In this document: one piece after another, positions 51,896 through 62,622 of the stretch
Numbering within the stretch: the first letter of the stretch is position 1
Layout: every line of letters starts with the position of its first letter
Assembly (NCBI GenBank): GCA_024707225.1
Contig: JANQAE010000001.1
Coordinates: 124,001 to 188,000 of the forward strand
DNA: 64,000 bases
Reading direction: 5' to 3'
DNA from: Dokdonella sp.
GTDB taxonomy: Bacteria; Pseudomonadota; Gammaproteobacteria; Xanthomonadales; Rhodanobacteraceae
Translations under genes and position numbers: made by a program
Notes under the pieces: model-generated
What the model was told of the DNA's origin: nothing
The model's input: the letters and a program-made list of their open reading frames with translations, nothing else
The model's database searches: none

Positions 51896-52398
51896 AAGCG
51901 GTCGCAATGATCGTGCTGCTCGCCTCGGCGGCGCTGGCCGGATGCGGGGCCAAGCACGAGGAGGCGCCGCACCGGGCGCCGAGCGCGCCGGTCCTGGTCA
52001 GCGCGCCCGGGCAGATCGACCCGATGCGGCGCGGCGTGCCGATCGATGCGGATGCGACACCGCCGGCAATGGCGCGTGTCGAGAACTTCGACCGCATCCG
52101 CCCGGTGAACTACGAGATGCAGCCGCCGACGATTCCGCATTCGATCGACAACTACCAGCTCACGCGCAACACCAATCGCTGCATGCTCTGCCACACCCGA
52201 TCCAATGCGCAGACCTTCCTTGCGCCGCCGGTCAGTCCGGCGCATTACGCGACGCGCGACGGCACGATCCTCGAGGAGATCTCGCCGCGCCGCTATTTCT
52301 GCGTGCAGTGCCATGTCGTCCAGACCGACGCGCAGCCGCTGATCGCGAACCGGTACGAGGGTCTCAACACGACGATTCCGGAAGGAGGCGTCCGATGA
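51892..52398 (+). CDS. napB: Diheme cytochrome c subunit NapB, with a lipoprotein-type signal
   Basis: 168 residues. Two heme sites, CMLCH and CVQCH, and the NapB segments [20 protein letters not shown] and [20 protein letters not shown]. It passes electrons from NapC to NapA. The N-terminus [20 protein letters not shown] has a lipobox (LAGC), so this copy may be membrane-anchored by a lipid instead of soluble. Overlaps napA by four bases (ATGA) and napC likewise. Confidence 0.93.
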   Translation: MKAVAMIVLLASAALAGCGAKHEEAPHRAPSAPVLVSAPGQIDPMRRGVPIDADATPPAMARVENFDRIRPVNYEMQPPTIPHSIDNYQLTRNTNRCMLCHTRSNAQTFLAPPVSPAHYATRDGTILEEISPRRYFCVQCHVVQTDAQPLIANRYEGLNTTIPEGGVR

Positions 52399-53018
52399 TC
52401 GGCAGGCGGCTTCGTACGATGACCGGACGCATGCGCGGCTGGATCGCGCCGTTCTGGACCACGCTGTGGCGGCCGAGCCTGCATTTCAGCCTGGGCTTCC
52501 TGACGCTCGGCGGCTTCATCGCGGGCATCGTGTTCTGGGGCGGATTCAACACCGCGATGGAGGCGACCAATACCGAGGCGTTCTGCACCAGCTGCCACGA
52601 GATGAAGAGCAACGTGTTCGCCGAGCTCAAGACGACGATCCACTACAACAATCGGTCGGGCGTGCGGGCGATCTGCTCGGACTGCCATGTGCCGCACGAC
52701 TGGACCGACAAGATCGCGCGCAAGATGCAGGCCTCCAAGGAAGTGTGGGGCAAGATCTTCGGATCGATCGACACGCGCGAGAAGTTCCTCGACAAGCGGC
52801 TCGAGCTCGCCAAGCACGAGTGGGCGCGTCTGAAGGCCAACGACTCGCTCGAATGCAGGAACTGCCATCAGTACGACTCGATGGATCTCACGCGCCAGGC
52901 CCCGCGGGCCGCGCAGATCCATCAGCTGTATCTGGGCACCGGCGAGAAGACCTGCATCGACTGCCACAAGGGCATCGCGCATCAGCTGCCCGACATGAGA
53001 GGCATACCGCAGGGCTAG
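52395..53018 (+). CDS. napC: Tetraheme quinol dehydrogenase NapC
   Basis: 207 residues. An N-terminal membrane helix ([20 protein letters not shown]) and four CxxCH hemes: CTSCH, CSDCH, CRNCH and CIDCH, in the NapC/NirT arrangement. It oxidises quinol and reduces NapB. Absence of napG/napH means quinol oxidation goes through NapC alone here. Last gene of napEFDABC. Confidence 0.95.
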   Translation: MIGRRLRTMTGRMRGWIAPFWTTLWRPSLHFSLGFLTLGGFIAGIVFWGGFNTAMEATNTEAFCTSCHEMKSNVFAELKTTIHYNNRSGVRAICSDCHVPHDWTDKIARKMQASKEVWGKIFGSIDTREKFLDKRLELAKHEWARLKANDSLECRNCHQYDSMDLTRQAPRAAQIHQLYLGTGEKTCIDCHKGIAHQLPDMRGIPQG

Positions 53019-53066
53019 CGATCGCGGCGATCCGCTCGGCGCGACCGATGCGCATCGGCGGCCCGA

Positions 53067-53921
53067 TCAGGACCCGGAGGAGACCTCAGCGTCGATCAGC
53101 GTGTGCACCAGCCGGTCGCCGCTGGCGAGTTTGGCGTGGCGATACGCCGACGGCGTCAGGCCGGTCAGGCTCTTGAAATCGCGGACCAGATGCGCGTCAT
53201 CGGTGAACTCGAGCCGGACCTGGTCCGGGCTGGCGCGCCTCAGCCACGGCGAAGGATGCACGGCGGCCAGCACGCGCTGCAGACGCGCGATCCGCAGCAG
53301 CCGTTTCGGCGACAGTCCGATCAGACGATCGCAGCGCTTGTGCAGTGCGCGCTCGGAAATGCCGGCTGCGTGCGCGATGCCGGACACCGGGCCGTGGAGG
53401 CGATGATCGAGCATCGCCTCGATCGTCGTGATCGCCGGGTCGGCCCGGGCCGCATCGCGGAACGTCTCGCGCAGCCAGTGTTCGGTCGCGGCGACCCGGC
53501 CTTCGAAACTGGACGCATCCTCGACGCGGGCGTACAGCCGGCGCGACGCGGCGGACAACAGCGCATCCAGCGGCGTCCGGCAGTCCGCCAGGCAGCCCGC
53601 TGCAGATCGGCCCAGAACGACCGCGCCGCGTACGGTCAGCGCGGCCACGAAGACATGCAGCGGACGGCACGTCCGCGACCGGGCGGCGGTCGATGTCGGG
53701 CCCCACAAGGCCGCTCTCGGCGTTTCCTCGTAGCCGTGCGCGCCGGCCAGACAGAAGTCCGAGTCGAGCATGATCTGCAGCAGCGGTACCGGTACCGGCA
53801 GCTCGCGCATCGATACGCATGCGGCCGCATCGCGGCGTTCCGCGAACGCGGTGACGAATCGGCGCAGATCGGGCGCGGCCGGCCGCCAATCCATCCGCAA
53901 CGAGAGGGGCAGGGCGGACAC
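53067..53921 (-). CDS. AraC family transcriptional regulator
   Basis: 284 residues. An N-terminal sensor domain (PVPLLQIMLDSDFCLAGAHG, then LWGPTSTAARSRTCRPLHVF) and a C-terminal DNA-binding domain with ISERALHKRCDRLIGLSPKR and LEFTDDAHLVRDFKSLTGLT. It is convergent with napC, with only about 48 bases between, and divergent from the serine hydrolase at 53997, its likely target. The second helix-turn-helix is canonical (FTDDAHLVRDF). The first ATG is used; later starts would truncate the sensor part. Confidence 0.85.
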   Translation of the reverse strand: MSALPLSLRMDWRPAAPDLRRFVTAFAERRDAAACVSMRELPVPVPLLQIMLDSDFCLAGAHGYEETPRAALWGPTSTAARSRTCRPLHVFVAALTVRGAVVLGRSAAGCLADCRTPLDALLSAASRRLYARVEDASSFEGRVAATEHWLRETFRDAARADPAITTIEAMLDHRLHGPVSGIAHAAGISERALHKRCDRLIGLSPKRLLRIARLQRVLAAVHPSPWLRRASPDQVRLEFTDDAHLVRDFKSLTGLTPSAYRHAKLASGDRLVHTLIDAEVSSGS

Positions 53922-53996
53922 GTGGATACCGGTTCCGAAATCTACAGGCGCTCAGCCGGAGCCGGACGCTAGCATTCGCCGGGTCCGGAGGTCCAT

Positions 53997-55376
53997 ATGA
54001 ACGCAATGCGGATCGAGCTGTTCGTCGTGACATGCCTCGCCTCGGTACTGGCGGCCGGCTGCGCCCATCGCAGTCCGCTCGCGGCATTGCGCGAAGGCCG
54101 CCAGCCCGGTTGTGCGGTCGCGACGCTGGGAACGGCAGGCGCGTCCTTCGACGCGGCCGGCTATGCGGACCTCGAGGCAGGCGTGCCGATCACCCGCGAC
54201 ACGCGTTTCCTGATCGCCTCGGCATCCAAGCAGTTCACGGCGCTGGCGGTCCTGAGACTGGTCGATCAGGGGCGCGTCGGGCTCGACGAGCCGGCCGAAC
54301 GCTGGCTGCCCGATCTGGCCGGTGCCCTGCAGGGCGCGACGGTGCGTCAGCTGCTGAATCAGACCGCCGGCGTGCGCGACCACACCTCGCTGATGGCACT
54401 GGCCGGCATCGAGCGCATGGCCGAGGTCGCGCCGGACGCGGTGCTCGCGATGATGCGCGGCCTGGACTCGAACAATTTTGCGCCCGGCAGCCAGGCGCGC
54501 TACTCCAACGGCCATTATCTGATGCTGGCGCAGCTCGTCGAGCGCGTGTCGGGCCGGTCGCTCGCGGCGTTCACGCACGAGGAGCTCTTCGCACCGATGG
54601 GCATGCGTGACACCGGATTCGATGCGCGCACGCCGATCGCGCACGGCTACCGGCCGCTGCGCTCGGGCGGCTTCCGCATCGCCGACGACCAGCCCAGCCT
54701 GCCGGGCTCGGGCGGACTGGTAACGACGGTTCGCGATCTGGTCCGCTTCGATGCGGCATTTCGCAGCGGCGAGGGCGTCTGGTCGCCGGCGGTCAAGGCG
54801 ATGTTCTTCGAACCCGGTCGGCTGTCGAACGGCGAGACGGCCGTGCTGCCGGAGTTCGGCACACCGTACGGCGCCGGCGTCGGACTGGAGCGGCGCGACG
54901 GTGTGCTGTGGCTGAGCCATGACGGCGGTTCCGAAGGATTCCGCGCGCAGTACCTGCGACGCGCCGACGTGCCGGTCGGCGCGATCGTGCTGTGCAATCG
55001 CAGCGACGTGAACCCCGATACGATCGTCGAGCGTCTGTCGAACCGCGCAGCGCCCGAGCCGCAGGCGTCGGCCGCGCGCTTGCCGCGCAAGGAGACGCCG
55101 CCAGCCTCGAGCGAGGCGATCGCGGCGCTGGTCGGCCATTGGCGCTCGCCGGAGACGCGGATCGACTACACGATCCGTGCCGAGGGCGACGGCGTCCAGG
55201 TCACGATACGGTCGCCGCTGGCCGCCGCGCCGATCGTCGAGGATTGGGGCGGGCTCGAGCTCGACGCCGACGGTGGACTGGTCACCGGCCCGCTGCGTCT
55301 CGACGCGAAGCCCGACACCTTGGCGGTCAGCTTCGGGGGCAGGGTGCAGGGCCTGGTGTTTCAGCGGACGGAGTGA
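53997..55376 (+). CDS. Serine hydrolase of the beta-lactamase (class C) family, lipoprotein
   Basis: 459 residues. The start MNAMRIELFVVTCLASVLAA ends in lipobox AAGC. The catalytic SxxK is S75-A-S-K78 (IASASKQF) and the second motif is YSNG (YxN). The third motif is SHDGGSEGF, with HDG standing in for KTG as in many beta-lactamase-like esterases. The C-terminal 100 residues are a small beta domain often appended in this family (ALVGHWRSPETRIDYTI). Likely a periplasmic or outer-membrane esterase/peptidase; antibiotic hydrolysis cannot be assumed. GGAGG lies before the ATG. Confidence 0.87.
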   Translation: MNAMRIELFVVTCLASVLAAGCAHRSPLAALREGRQPGCAVATLGTAGASFDAAGYADLEAGVPITRDTRFLIASASKQFTALAVLRLVDQGRVGLDEPAERWLPDLAGALQGATVRQLLNQTAGVRDHTSLMALAGIERMAEVAPDAVLAMMRGLDSNNFAPGSQARYSNGHYLMLAQLVERVSGRSLAAFTHEELFAPMGMRDTGFDARTPIAHGYRPLRSGGFRIADDQPSLPGSGGLVTTVRDLVRFDAAFRSGEGVWSPAVKAMFFEPGRLSNGETAVLPEFGTPYGAGVGLERRDGVLWLSHDGGSEGFRAQYLRRADVPVGAIVLCNRSDVNPDTIVERLSNRAAPEPQASAARLPRKETPPASSEAIAALVGHWRSPETRIDYTIRAEGDGVQVTIRSPLAAAPIVEDWGGLELDADGGLVTGPLRLDAKPDTLAVSFGGRVQGLVFQRTE

Positions 55377-55785
55377 AGCCGGATACGCCACGGGACAGAT
55401 GCGAACTGTTCCCGGCCGTCGTCCAAAGCCGAACGCGCAGCGGCCGTGCAAGAGAACGCGCCCGGTGTCGTTCCGATCTGCCGGGAGCGGGATCCGGCCG
55501 CCGCTCGGCCTGCCGTACCGGCAGAACAATCGCCAAGGCCGCGTGTTGCACGCGGCTGGGCCGGCCGTGCGTTGCGCTCCGGCGCGATTTCGCGCCCGTT
55601 GCCGTTCGATCAGCACGCCACCACGCGGGGCAACAGCCGACGTCGGTCAATCTGATCGGGCATCCCTAACGCGGCGCTGTCCACCCGAGGGGGAATGCTT
55701 CCAGCGGCGCAGGCTGGCAACCGCAACCGCCCCGGCTCGCCGCAAGGGCATGACCTGAGCCGGAGCCGGCCATGCTGAGGGCGTG
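55377..55785. other. Gene-free stretch between convergent genes
   Basis: About 410 GC-rich bases between the 3' ends of the serine hydrolase and the GST genes. No gene, repeat or clear T-tailed terminator was seen. Confidence 0.4.
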
Positions 55786-56445
55786 TCACATGCCGTTCGG
55801 CGCCTGGCTGGCGGTGAACACCGCCAGCTGCTCGGCGAACGCACGCCGGTAGGCGGGCCTGGCCTCGCCGCGTGCGACGTACGCGGACAGGTTCGGATAG
55901 GCGTCGAGCGGCCCCGGCCGGCCCAGCCGCAGCAGCACCGACACCATCATCAGATCGCCGGCGCTGAAGGCGCCGTCGAGCCAGTCGGCATCGCCGAGCC
56001 GTGCCGACAGCTGCGCCAGCCGCGTATCGACGCGCTGCTCGAGCATCGGCATGCGCTCGGCGTACCAGGGCTGGTCGCGCTCGAACAGCAGCGCCATGCC
56101 GCGTTCGACGATCGGCGGCTCGACCGTATTGAGTGCGGCGAACAGCCAGGCGATCGCGCGGGCGCGCGCGGCGGCGTCGACCGGCAGCAGGCCGGGATGA
56201 TGCTCGGCCAGATGCAGCACGATCGCGCCGGACTCGAACAGCACGAGGTCTCCGTCCTGGTAGGTCGGGATCTGGCCGAACGGGTGCAGCGCCCGATGCG
56301 CGGGCTGCTTCATCGCCTCGAACGAGAGCAGCCGGACAGCGTAGGCCACGCCGACCTCTTCCAGTGCCCAGCGCACGCGCATGTCGCGCGCCAGGCCCCT
56401 GCCGCGATCGGGCGAGCGTTCGAAGGCGGTCAGGATCGGTGTCAT
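55786..56445 (-). CDS. Glutathione S-transferase family protein
   Basis: 219 residues. A thioredoxin-like N-terminal domain (RGLARDMRVRWALEEVGVAY, then HPFGQIPTYQDGDLVLFESG with the cis-Pro and Glu-Ser glutathione-binding residues) and an all-helical C-terminal domain (DADWLDGAFSAGDLMMVSVL). Detoxification or reductive role; no specific class can be given. Downstream of the VOC gene at 23 bases, probably cotranscribed. Confidence 0.9.
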   Translation of the reverse strand: MTPILTAFERSPDRGRGLARDMRVRWALEEVGVAYAVRLLSFEAMKQPAHRALHPFGQIPTYQDGDLVLFESGAIVLHLAEHHPGLLPVDAAARARAIAWLFAALNTVEPPIVERGMALLFERDQPWYAERMPMLEQRVDTRLAQLSARLGDADWLDGAFSAGDLMMVSVLLRLGRPGPLDAYPNLSAYVARGEARPAYRRAFAEQLAVFTASQAPNGM

Positions 56446-56468
56446 GGTCGTCTCCGGTCCGCGCGATA

Positions 56469-56948
56469 TCAGCCGCGCAGCGCCGCTTCGATCGCGGCGA
56501 TGTCGATCTTGCGCATCGTCATCATCGCCTCGAAGGCGCGCTTGGCGGCCGCCGGATCGCCGCTGGTGTAGGCCTGGGTCAGCACGCGCGGCGTGATCTG
56601 CCAGGACAGGCCCCACTTGTCCTTGCACCAGCCGCAGGCGCTTTCCTGGCCGCCGTTGCCGACGATCGCGTTCCACAGCCGGTCGGTCTCGGCCTGGTCG
56701 TCGGTCGCGACCTGGAACGAGAACGCCTCGCTGTGCTTGAACGCCGGGCCGCCGTTGAGGCCGATGCACGGAATGCCGAGCACGGTGAACTCGACCGTCA
56801 GCACGTCGCCCTGCTGGCCGGACGGGAAATCGCCGGGCGCGCGATGGATCGCCTTGACCGCGCTGTCGGGAAACGTCTCGGCGTAGAACGTGGCCGCTTC
56901 GAGCGCGGTGCCGTCGTACCAGAGGCAGATGGTGTTCTTGGGAATCAT
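56469..56948 (-). CDS. VOC (PhnB-like) family protein
   Basis: 159 residues of the vicinal-oxygen-chelate fold: MIPKNTICLWYDGTALEAAT, FYAETFPDSAVKAIHRAPGD, LTVEFTVLGIPCIGLNGGPA and GWCKDKWGLSWQITP. The last is typical of PhnB/3-demethylubiquinone-methyltransferase-like VOC proteins, whose activity is mostly unknown. The start is supported by GGAG upstream. First gene of a two-gene unit with the GST. Confidence 0.9.
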   Translation of the reverse strand: MIPKNTICLWYDGTALEAATFYAETFPDSAVKAIHRAPGDFPSGQQGDVLTVEFTVLGIPCIGLNGGPAFKHSEAFSFQVATDDQAETDRLWNAIVGNGGQESACGWCKDKWGLSWQITPRVLTQAYTSGDPAAAKRAFEAMMTMRKIDIAAIEAALRG

Positions 56949-57435
56949 GGGGTTCTCCTGGAGCGGTAAGAGCCGTGGGCGGCCGTGGGAGTCGCGCGAC
57001 CGGGATGCGGCCGCGTGAGCCTGATGTCGGATCGACGAACGAAGATGCGCCGGATCGACCATCATCGACAACAGAAGACGCAGAAGGCTGAACGGTCTCG
57101 CAGGGCGGGCCGGGCCGAGGCGCCTTGTGAGCGGCCCGGACCGCGCCCGGGGGCGCGTGGCGCCGGCACGCCGCCGCGATGCGGGTGCGGCCATGCGCCG
57201 GGCGCAGAAGCGCGACATGCGGACGGGGCGAGCCTGGGTCGTCGGCGTCGATCAACCACAGGGCGGGCGTCCGCGTCCGACGCGTCCGGCGGTCGGTGAC
57301 GAGCGGCCCGGCCTGCGATCGCGGCTTGCGCGATCGATACCGGGCGCGATCCGTGACAGGCCGCCTGGGTACGCGAGGCCATGCGGGTCGGCGCCCGATC
57401 GAGCGCATGGCCGGCGGTCTCCGGCCCGGTGTCAC
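56949..57435. other. Gene-free stretch upstream of the VOC gene
   Basis: About 490 very GC-rich bases. The open frames present lack family similarity or ribosome sites. The VOC-GST promoter should lie close to 56949. Confidence 0.4.
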
Positions 57436-58877
57436 CTAGCGCGCGTTCGCACGCAGCCGGTGCGGACGCGTTGCCTGGGGATCGAAAGCGCCGGCGAAGA
57501 TCGGATCGCCGCGGTGCTCGTAGGCGCCGAGGTCGAAGCCGGCGCCCTGCGGACGCGGTACGCCGCTTGCATCGTGCGAGGGCGCGAGCTCGGCGCTGCC
57601 GGCGTCGATCGCGGCGGCACCGGCGCGCAACTGCAGCGAGAACGGCGGCGCGACGAACAGCGCGGCGGCGCTAGTGAACTGGAGATTGTGGTCGGTGGTC
57701 AGCGCATTGCCCTCCAGCGAGTAGTCCGCGGCGAGGTTGTTGCGTACCAGCACGTTCTCGCTCGGGCGCTCGTCCTTGTGGGCGTGCACCATGATCCACG
57801 GCGGACCCGGCGTTCCGTTCGCGAGGTCGATCACCGTGTTGTTGACGATCCGCGAGTTGCGCATGCCGTAGAAGCTGATGCCGTGCCAGTGGTCGGTCAC
57901 GACGATGTTGTTCTCGACGATCCAGTCGGTGAAGAAGCCATCGAAGCAGCCGATGCCCTGCATCGTGCTGCGCAGCGGATTAGTCGGATCGGTCGCGTTG
58001 ACGAACACGTTGCCGCGCAGGACCACGCCGACGACCTCGCCGCGGCCGACGCCGCCGGGTCCGACCGACCAGCTCTGAAAGCCGTCGTCGTGGTTGCCGT
58101 CGAACGCATCGCCGATCAGATTGTTCTGGATGCGGTTGTATTCGTAGACGCCGCGATCCCCGAGGCGCGGATGCCGTCGGCGGAGAAGCCGTCGACGATG
58201 TTGCGCCGCACGCCGGCGTCCTGGCCGGTGACGACGATGCCGAAGCGCACGTTGCGGATGCGGCTGTCGGACAGACGCACGCGGTCGCCGCCGATCTCGA
58301 CGCCGCTGGAGGCCAGGCCGACCCATTCGGCCGGACCCCACGATGAGGCATCGTCGACCGAATGGACGTCCAGGTCGGCCAGCTCGACGTCCCAGGTCGG
58401 GCCGAACCAGTTGTGGTCGACCGCCTCGACGATCGTCGTCGTCTCGTACTGGCCGCCGAAAGACGGGCTGATCGCAAGGCCGCGGACGGTCCAGTGCTGC
58501 GCCGATCGAATCAGCAGCGTGCGGACCCGCGGCGTTTCGCCGGGCGCCGCGGCGAGCGTGATCGGCGCGGTGTTGTACGCATGCTCGATCGCCAGGTCAC
58601 CGTGGTCGCCCGCATGCAACCAGATCGTGTCGCCGGCGCGGACCGGCGCGCCTGCGTTGACGGTCACGAGCGGCATGCCGGTCTGGTACGGATAGGTCGG
58701 CCAGTTGCGCGTCTCGATCAGGCCGGCGTCGAATACGTGGCGGAGCGAACGCCACGGACGCTCGGCGCTGCCGTCGCCGCTCGCATTGCTGCCGGCGACC
58801 GGGTCGATGTGGAAGGAAGCCGCGAATGCATGGCCGGTGGCACAGAGCACGGCAATCGAGCACATCAGCAGGCGCAT
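57436..58877 (-). pseudogene. Secreted right-handed beta-helix (pectate-lyase-like) protein, frameshifted
   Basis: It starts MRLLMCSIAVLCATGHAFAA (signal peptide, AGGAGG upstream). SFHIDPVAGSNASGDGSAER is the usual beginning of secreted parallel beta-helix proteins. The first frame runs through the beta-helix coils (IEIGG..VRLSDSRIRNVRFGIVV) to GIRASG. At G4 (58158-58161 on the plus strand) one G is missing and the rest (DRGVYEYNRIQNNLIGDAFD; NSRIVNNTVIDLANGTPGPP; GVPRPQGAGFDLGAYEH) is one frame over, ending at 57436. Joined, about 480 residues. Polysaccharide binding or cleavage is likely; no catalytic residues can be named. Confidence 0.8.
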
Positions 58878-59407
58878 CCGATCCTCCTCGCGGCGCGCCG
58901 AGCCGGGCCGCGCCGCACGCAGCATAGCGCGTGCGCACCGAGCACCGGCATGGCTGAGCCCCGTGACGAGCGCGCTGCGCCGCGGAGCGGCGGTGCATCC
59001 GGCGCTCCACGAGCGGTCCCGATCGGGGCGGCACCACGCGTGTGCGGCGCGTCATCGGGCGGGGACTTCGAGGTCGCCGCCGGTGCCGACGCGGATCGGC
59101 CGGGCCGTCCGGCGACCGGATCGCACCGGCTTCGCGGTGGCCGAGCCGGCCAGGCATCGCGTGCGCGATGGCCGGCGTCGATCCACCTGGGCCGCGCTTC
59201 GCAGGCATGCAGGGCAGGGACTGGGCGTCTCCCGGTCGCCCTTGGCCATCAGCGTCACATGCCGCCGGCCGCGCAACTGAACGTCGATGCGATCGGAGAT
59301 TGACCGCGGCCGTCGCGCGGCGGACCATGTCGCGCCTCCCCCATCGCCTGTCTGCCGTCCAGGCGCCGCCCGATTCCAGGACCGGGCGGCACCGCTGCCT
59401 CCGATCG
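58878..59407. other. Gene-free divergent region
   Basis: About 530 bases between the divergent beta-helix gene and hslR. It is strongly GC-rich; no gene or repeat is visible. Confidence 0.4.
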
Positions 59408-59821
59408 ATGACGTCCTCCGAATCCCGAAACGACGCGGCCGCGGTGCGTCTGGACCTGTGGCTATGGGCCGCGCGCTTCTTCAAGACGCGCAGCCTCGCC
59501 AAGCAGGCGATCGAGACCGGCAAGATCGAGGTCGGCGGCCAGCGCGCCAAGCCCTCGCGCAGCGTCCGGATCGGCGACGCACTGCGCATCGTGCGCGGCG
59601 AGGAGATTTTCGAGATCGGCGTGGCGGGCCTGTCCGATACGCGCGGGCCGGCCGCCGGCGCACGCCTGCTGTATACCGAATCGGACGCATCGCGCCAGGC
59701 GCGCGAGGCGCGTCTGGCCGACCTGCGTGCCGCGCGCGCCGGCTATCAGCCGCCGCAGCAGCGCCCCGACAAGCGGGCGCGCCGGCTGATCCGCCTGCTC
59801 GGCGACATCGACGCGCTGTGA
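59408..59821 (+). CDS. hslR: Hsp15-type S4 RNA-binding protein
   Basis: 137 residues. The S4 domain is VRLDLWLWAARFFKTRSLAK, IETGKIEVGGQRAKPSRSVR and IGDALRIVRGEE. The C-terminal basic tail (QQRPDKRARRLIRLLGD) matches Hsp15, which rescues stalled 50S subunits carrying peptidyl-tRNA after heat shock. The start is set just before the S4 fold; a longer in-frame reading upstream is not similar to anything. Confidence 0.93.
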   Translation: MTSSESRNDAAAVRLDLWLWAARFFKTRSLAKQAIETGKIEVGGQRAKPSRSVRIGDALRIVRGEEIFEIGVAGLSDTRGPAAGARLLYTESDASRQAREARLADLRAARAGYQPPQQRPDKRARRLIRLLGDIDAL

Positions 59822-59924
59822 CGCGCGCCGGCGCGGCGCGCCGGTCGGCGCATACGGCTCGCTGCGTCTGGTCGGGAGCCGCGCGCACACCGGTACCGAT
59901 TGCGCGGTCCGGCATGCGCGGGCT

Positions 59925-60902
59925 TCAGCGAGTGCGCCACGCCTCGTGCTGCGCGGTGTCCAGGAACGTCCAGGCGATGAATCGGCTCTGCTTGCTGCCC
60001 TGGGCCATCGGCACCTCGCGTACGTCCTGCGCGCCGGCCTGACGCAGTCGCCGGTGCAGCGCCGCGCGATGCTCGGACTTCGCGACCAGACTGCTGAACC
60101 AGCGCACCCGGGTCCGGTATTCGGCGCTCTCCTCGATCATGCGGCCGACGAACGCGGCCTCGCCGCCCGGGCACCACAGTTCGGTGGCGCGGCCGCCGAA
60201 GTTAAGTGCGGGCTGCCGGGTGCCGCGCGCCGGCGCGCGGTCGAGGTTGCGCCACTTGCGGCGGCTGCCGGCAGCGGCTTGGGCGGCCGAGGCATGGAAC
60301 GGCGGATTGCACATCGTCAGGTCGAAGCGCTCGCCCGCGCGCACCACACCGGCGAACAGCCGGTCGCGCGCCGGCTGCTGCCGCAGCGCGATCGCCGCGC
60401 CGAGGCCGTTGGCCTGCACGATCGCGCGTGCCGCCTGCAGCGCCGTCGCGTCGATCTCGCTGCCGACGAAGTGCCAGCCGTACTCGGCATGGCCGAGCAG
60501 CGGATAGATGCAGCTGGCGCCGACACCGATGTCGAGCACGCGGATCGCCGGCCCGCGCGGCACCTCGCCGCCCTCGCTCCCGGCGAGCAGGTCGGCCAGT
60601 CCGTGCAGATAGTCGGCGCGGCCGGGAATCGGCGGGCACAGATAGCCGTCGGGCAGCGTCCAGTGTGCGATGCCGTAATCGGCTGCGAGCAGCGCGCGGT
60701 TCAGCGTGCGCACGGCGGCGGCATCGCCGAAGTCGATGCTGGTAGCGCCGTCCGGCGTGCGGATCAGGAACGCCTTCAGCGCCGGGCAGGCGCGCGTCAG
60801 GCGCGCGAAGTCGTAGCGACCCGGATGGCGGTTGCGCGGATGCAACGTCGGACGCACGGCAGCGCTGCGCGCGGCGGATGGTCGTCGGGGTGGAGGCCTC
60901 AT
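59925..60902 (-). CDS. rlmF: 23S rRNA (adenine-1618 N6)-methyltransferase RlmF
   Basis: 325 residues. Begins with a basic N-terminus, then [20 protein letters not shown] (RlmF signature), a SAM site [17 protein letters not shown] and [15 protein letters not shown], and the catalytic NPPF in [24 protein letters not shown] and [15 protein letters not shown] complete the family pattern. It methylates A1618 of 23S rRNA. The start ATG at 60902 gives normal length. Confidence 0.95.
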   Translation of the reverse strand: MRPPPRRPSAARSAAVRPTLHPRNRHPGRYDFARLTRACPALKAFLIRTPDGATSIDFGDAAAVRTLNRALLAADYGIAHWTLPDGYLCPPIPGRADYLHGLADLLAGSEGGEVPRGPAIRVLDIGVGASCIYPLLGHAEYGWHFVGSEIDATALQAARAIVQANGLGAAIALRQQPARDRLFAGVVRAGERFDLTMCNPPFHASAAQAAAGSRRKWRNLDRAPARGTRQPALNFGGRATELWCPGGEAAFVGRMIEESAEYRTRVRWFSSLVAKSEHRAALHRRLRQAGAQDVREVPMAQGSKQSRFIAWTFLDTAQHEAWRTR

Positions 60903-61079
60903 GCGCGGATTAGACGCGATCGGCGGGCGCTGGTGTAAGTCGCTGATGCGGGCCCGCGCATGCGACAGCGGCCGCGTCGGCGCGCCGCCGATCTCCCGGC
61001 CTTGCGGCGCGAGCCGTTTCGGCGCCGCTCTGCGCATACGGTCGGAACGCGCCGATATCCGGCCGGGAGCCCTCGAACC

Positions 61080-62380
61080 ATGTACCTGCGCAGGTCGATC
61101 CACGCATTCACTTCGGCATCGCTCGCCTTCGCGCTGGCCGCCTGTTCGCAGGCCGGCGGCGATGCCGCGGCGCCGGCCCGACCCGCCGCGGCAACGGACG
61201 CGGGGTCCGGCGATACCGGTCGCGACGCCACGGGGCCGGCCGCCGCGCGCGTCGTGCAGACGCATGCCAAGGGGCTGTTCTTCGATCGCGCGTCGATCGA
61301 TCGCGAGACGCAGCGCCGCGCGCAGGCCTCGCGACCGTCGGTCGGCCGGCTCGAGCGCGTGCAGGTCGTCGATACGGCCGGCTTCGGCGAGCCGCTGCCG
61401 GCGCTGACGATCGAGGTGCCGGCCGGCTGGATCGCGCGCGGCGGCGTCGACTGGCGGCGCGAGGTGGAATGCATCGGCAATACGCATGCATTCGACTGGA
61501 GCGCGGCCTCGCCCGACGGTCTGTACGAGGTCTCGCTGCTGCCGAAGCTGTCCTGGCAGGTGCAATCGGCACCGGGCGGCATCGTGCCGCTCAATCCGTG
61601 CCCGGCCGCGCCGATGGCCACGGTACGCGACTACCTCGAGCAGCTGACGCGCAGTGCGCGACCCGACGCGCGCGTGCTCGGCTATCGCGACCGCCCCGAC
61701 CTGGTCGCGCAGCAGGCGGCGCGGCGCGGCAGAACGGCCAGCCGTCGCCGACGCGCCTGCGCCACGAATCGGGTGAACTGCTGATCGGCTATCGTCTGCA
61801 GGGGCAGGAGATGCGCGAGTCGATCGTCGCCAGCGTGACGTTCTCCGAGCTGCAGGGCACGGTCGCGGCCTGGTCGGAGACCGGCATCGCGCTGCGCGCG
61901 CCGGACGGCCTGCTCGACGAGGCGCTGCTCGAGCGCATGCGCCGCTCCGGACGCTACGAGCAGGCCTGGGCCGAGCGCATGACGGCCTGGTCGGCGCAGC
62001 ACGTCGAGCGCGTCAACCAGCGCCAGGTCGCGTCGATCCAGCAGTGGCATGCGCGGCGCATGAACGAGATCTCGCTGGCCGGCATGGCGGCGCGGCACCG
62101 GATCCGCATGGATACGATCGCCGACATCGGCCGGATCAACCAGCAGATCGTCGCCGACACCGGCGCCACCGATGCGCGCATCCACGCCGCGACGATCGAC
62201 GCGATCCAGGAGGTGCAGCCCTGGCGCGACCCGGCGTCCGGCCACGCGGTCGACCTGCCGATCCACTACGCGCACGCCTGGCAGCTCGGCGACGGCCGCC
62301 AGTTCATGACCAACGACGCCTCGTTCGATCCGGAGCGCGACCTCGGCGTGGCCGGGCATCGGCTGGAGCCGGCACGCTGA
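61080..62380 (+). pseudogene. Lipoprotein of unknown function, frameshifted
   Basis: It begins [20 protein letters not shown] with lipobox LAAC. An Ala/Gly-rich spacer precedes a folded part ([60 protein letters not shown]). Between about 61715 and 61735, in a GC-repeat tract, one base is missing; the other frame continues [16 protein letters not shown] and a helical region (QQWHARRMNEISLAGMAARH), closing GHAVDLPIHYAHAWQLGDG. Joined, about 433 residues. I recognise no named family. Confidence 0.6.
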
Positions 62381-62622
62381 CGGGGCGACCGGTTCCGCGC
62401 CGCGTCGGCCGTGCGGCGGCGTTGGCCCGCACGCGGCTCAGGGCGCCGAATGACCTCCGCCCGCATCCGAGTGCCGTGGATGCGACGCATCGTCTCGCAG
62501 GCAGGCGCGATCGAAGATCGATCGCGGCGCATGGCCGCGTCCGGATAGTGCGGCGGCCGCGATGCCGGGCAGGACTTGCGCTAAGGTGGCACGCCTCCCT
62601 CCGCCGCCTCCCGAGGTCCGCC

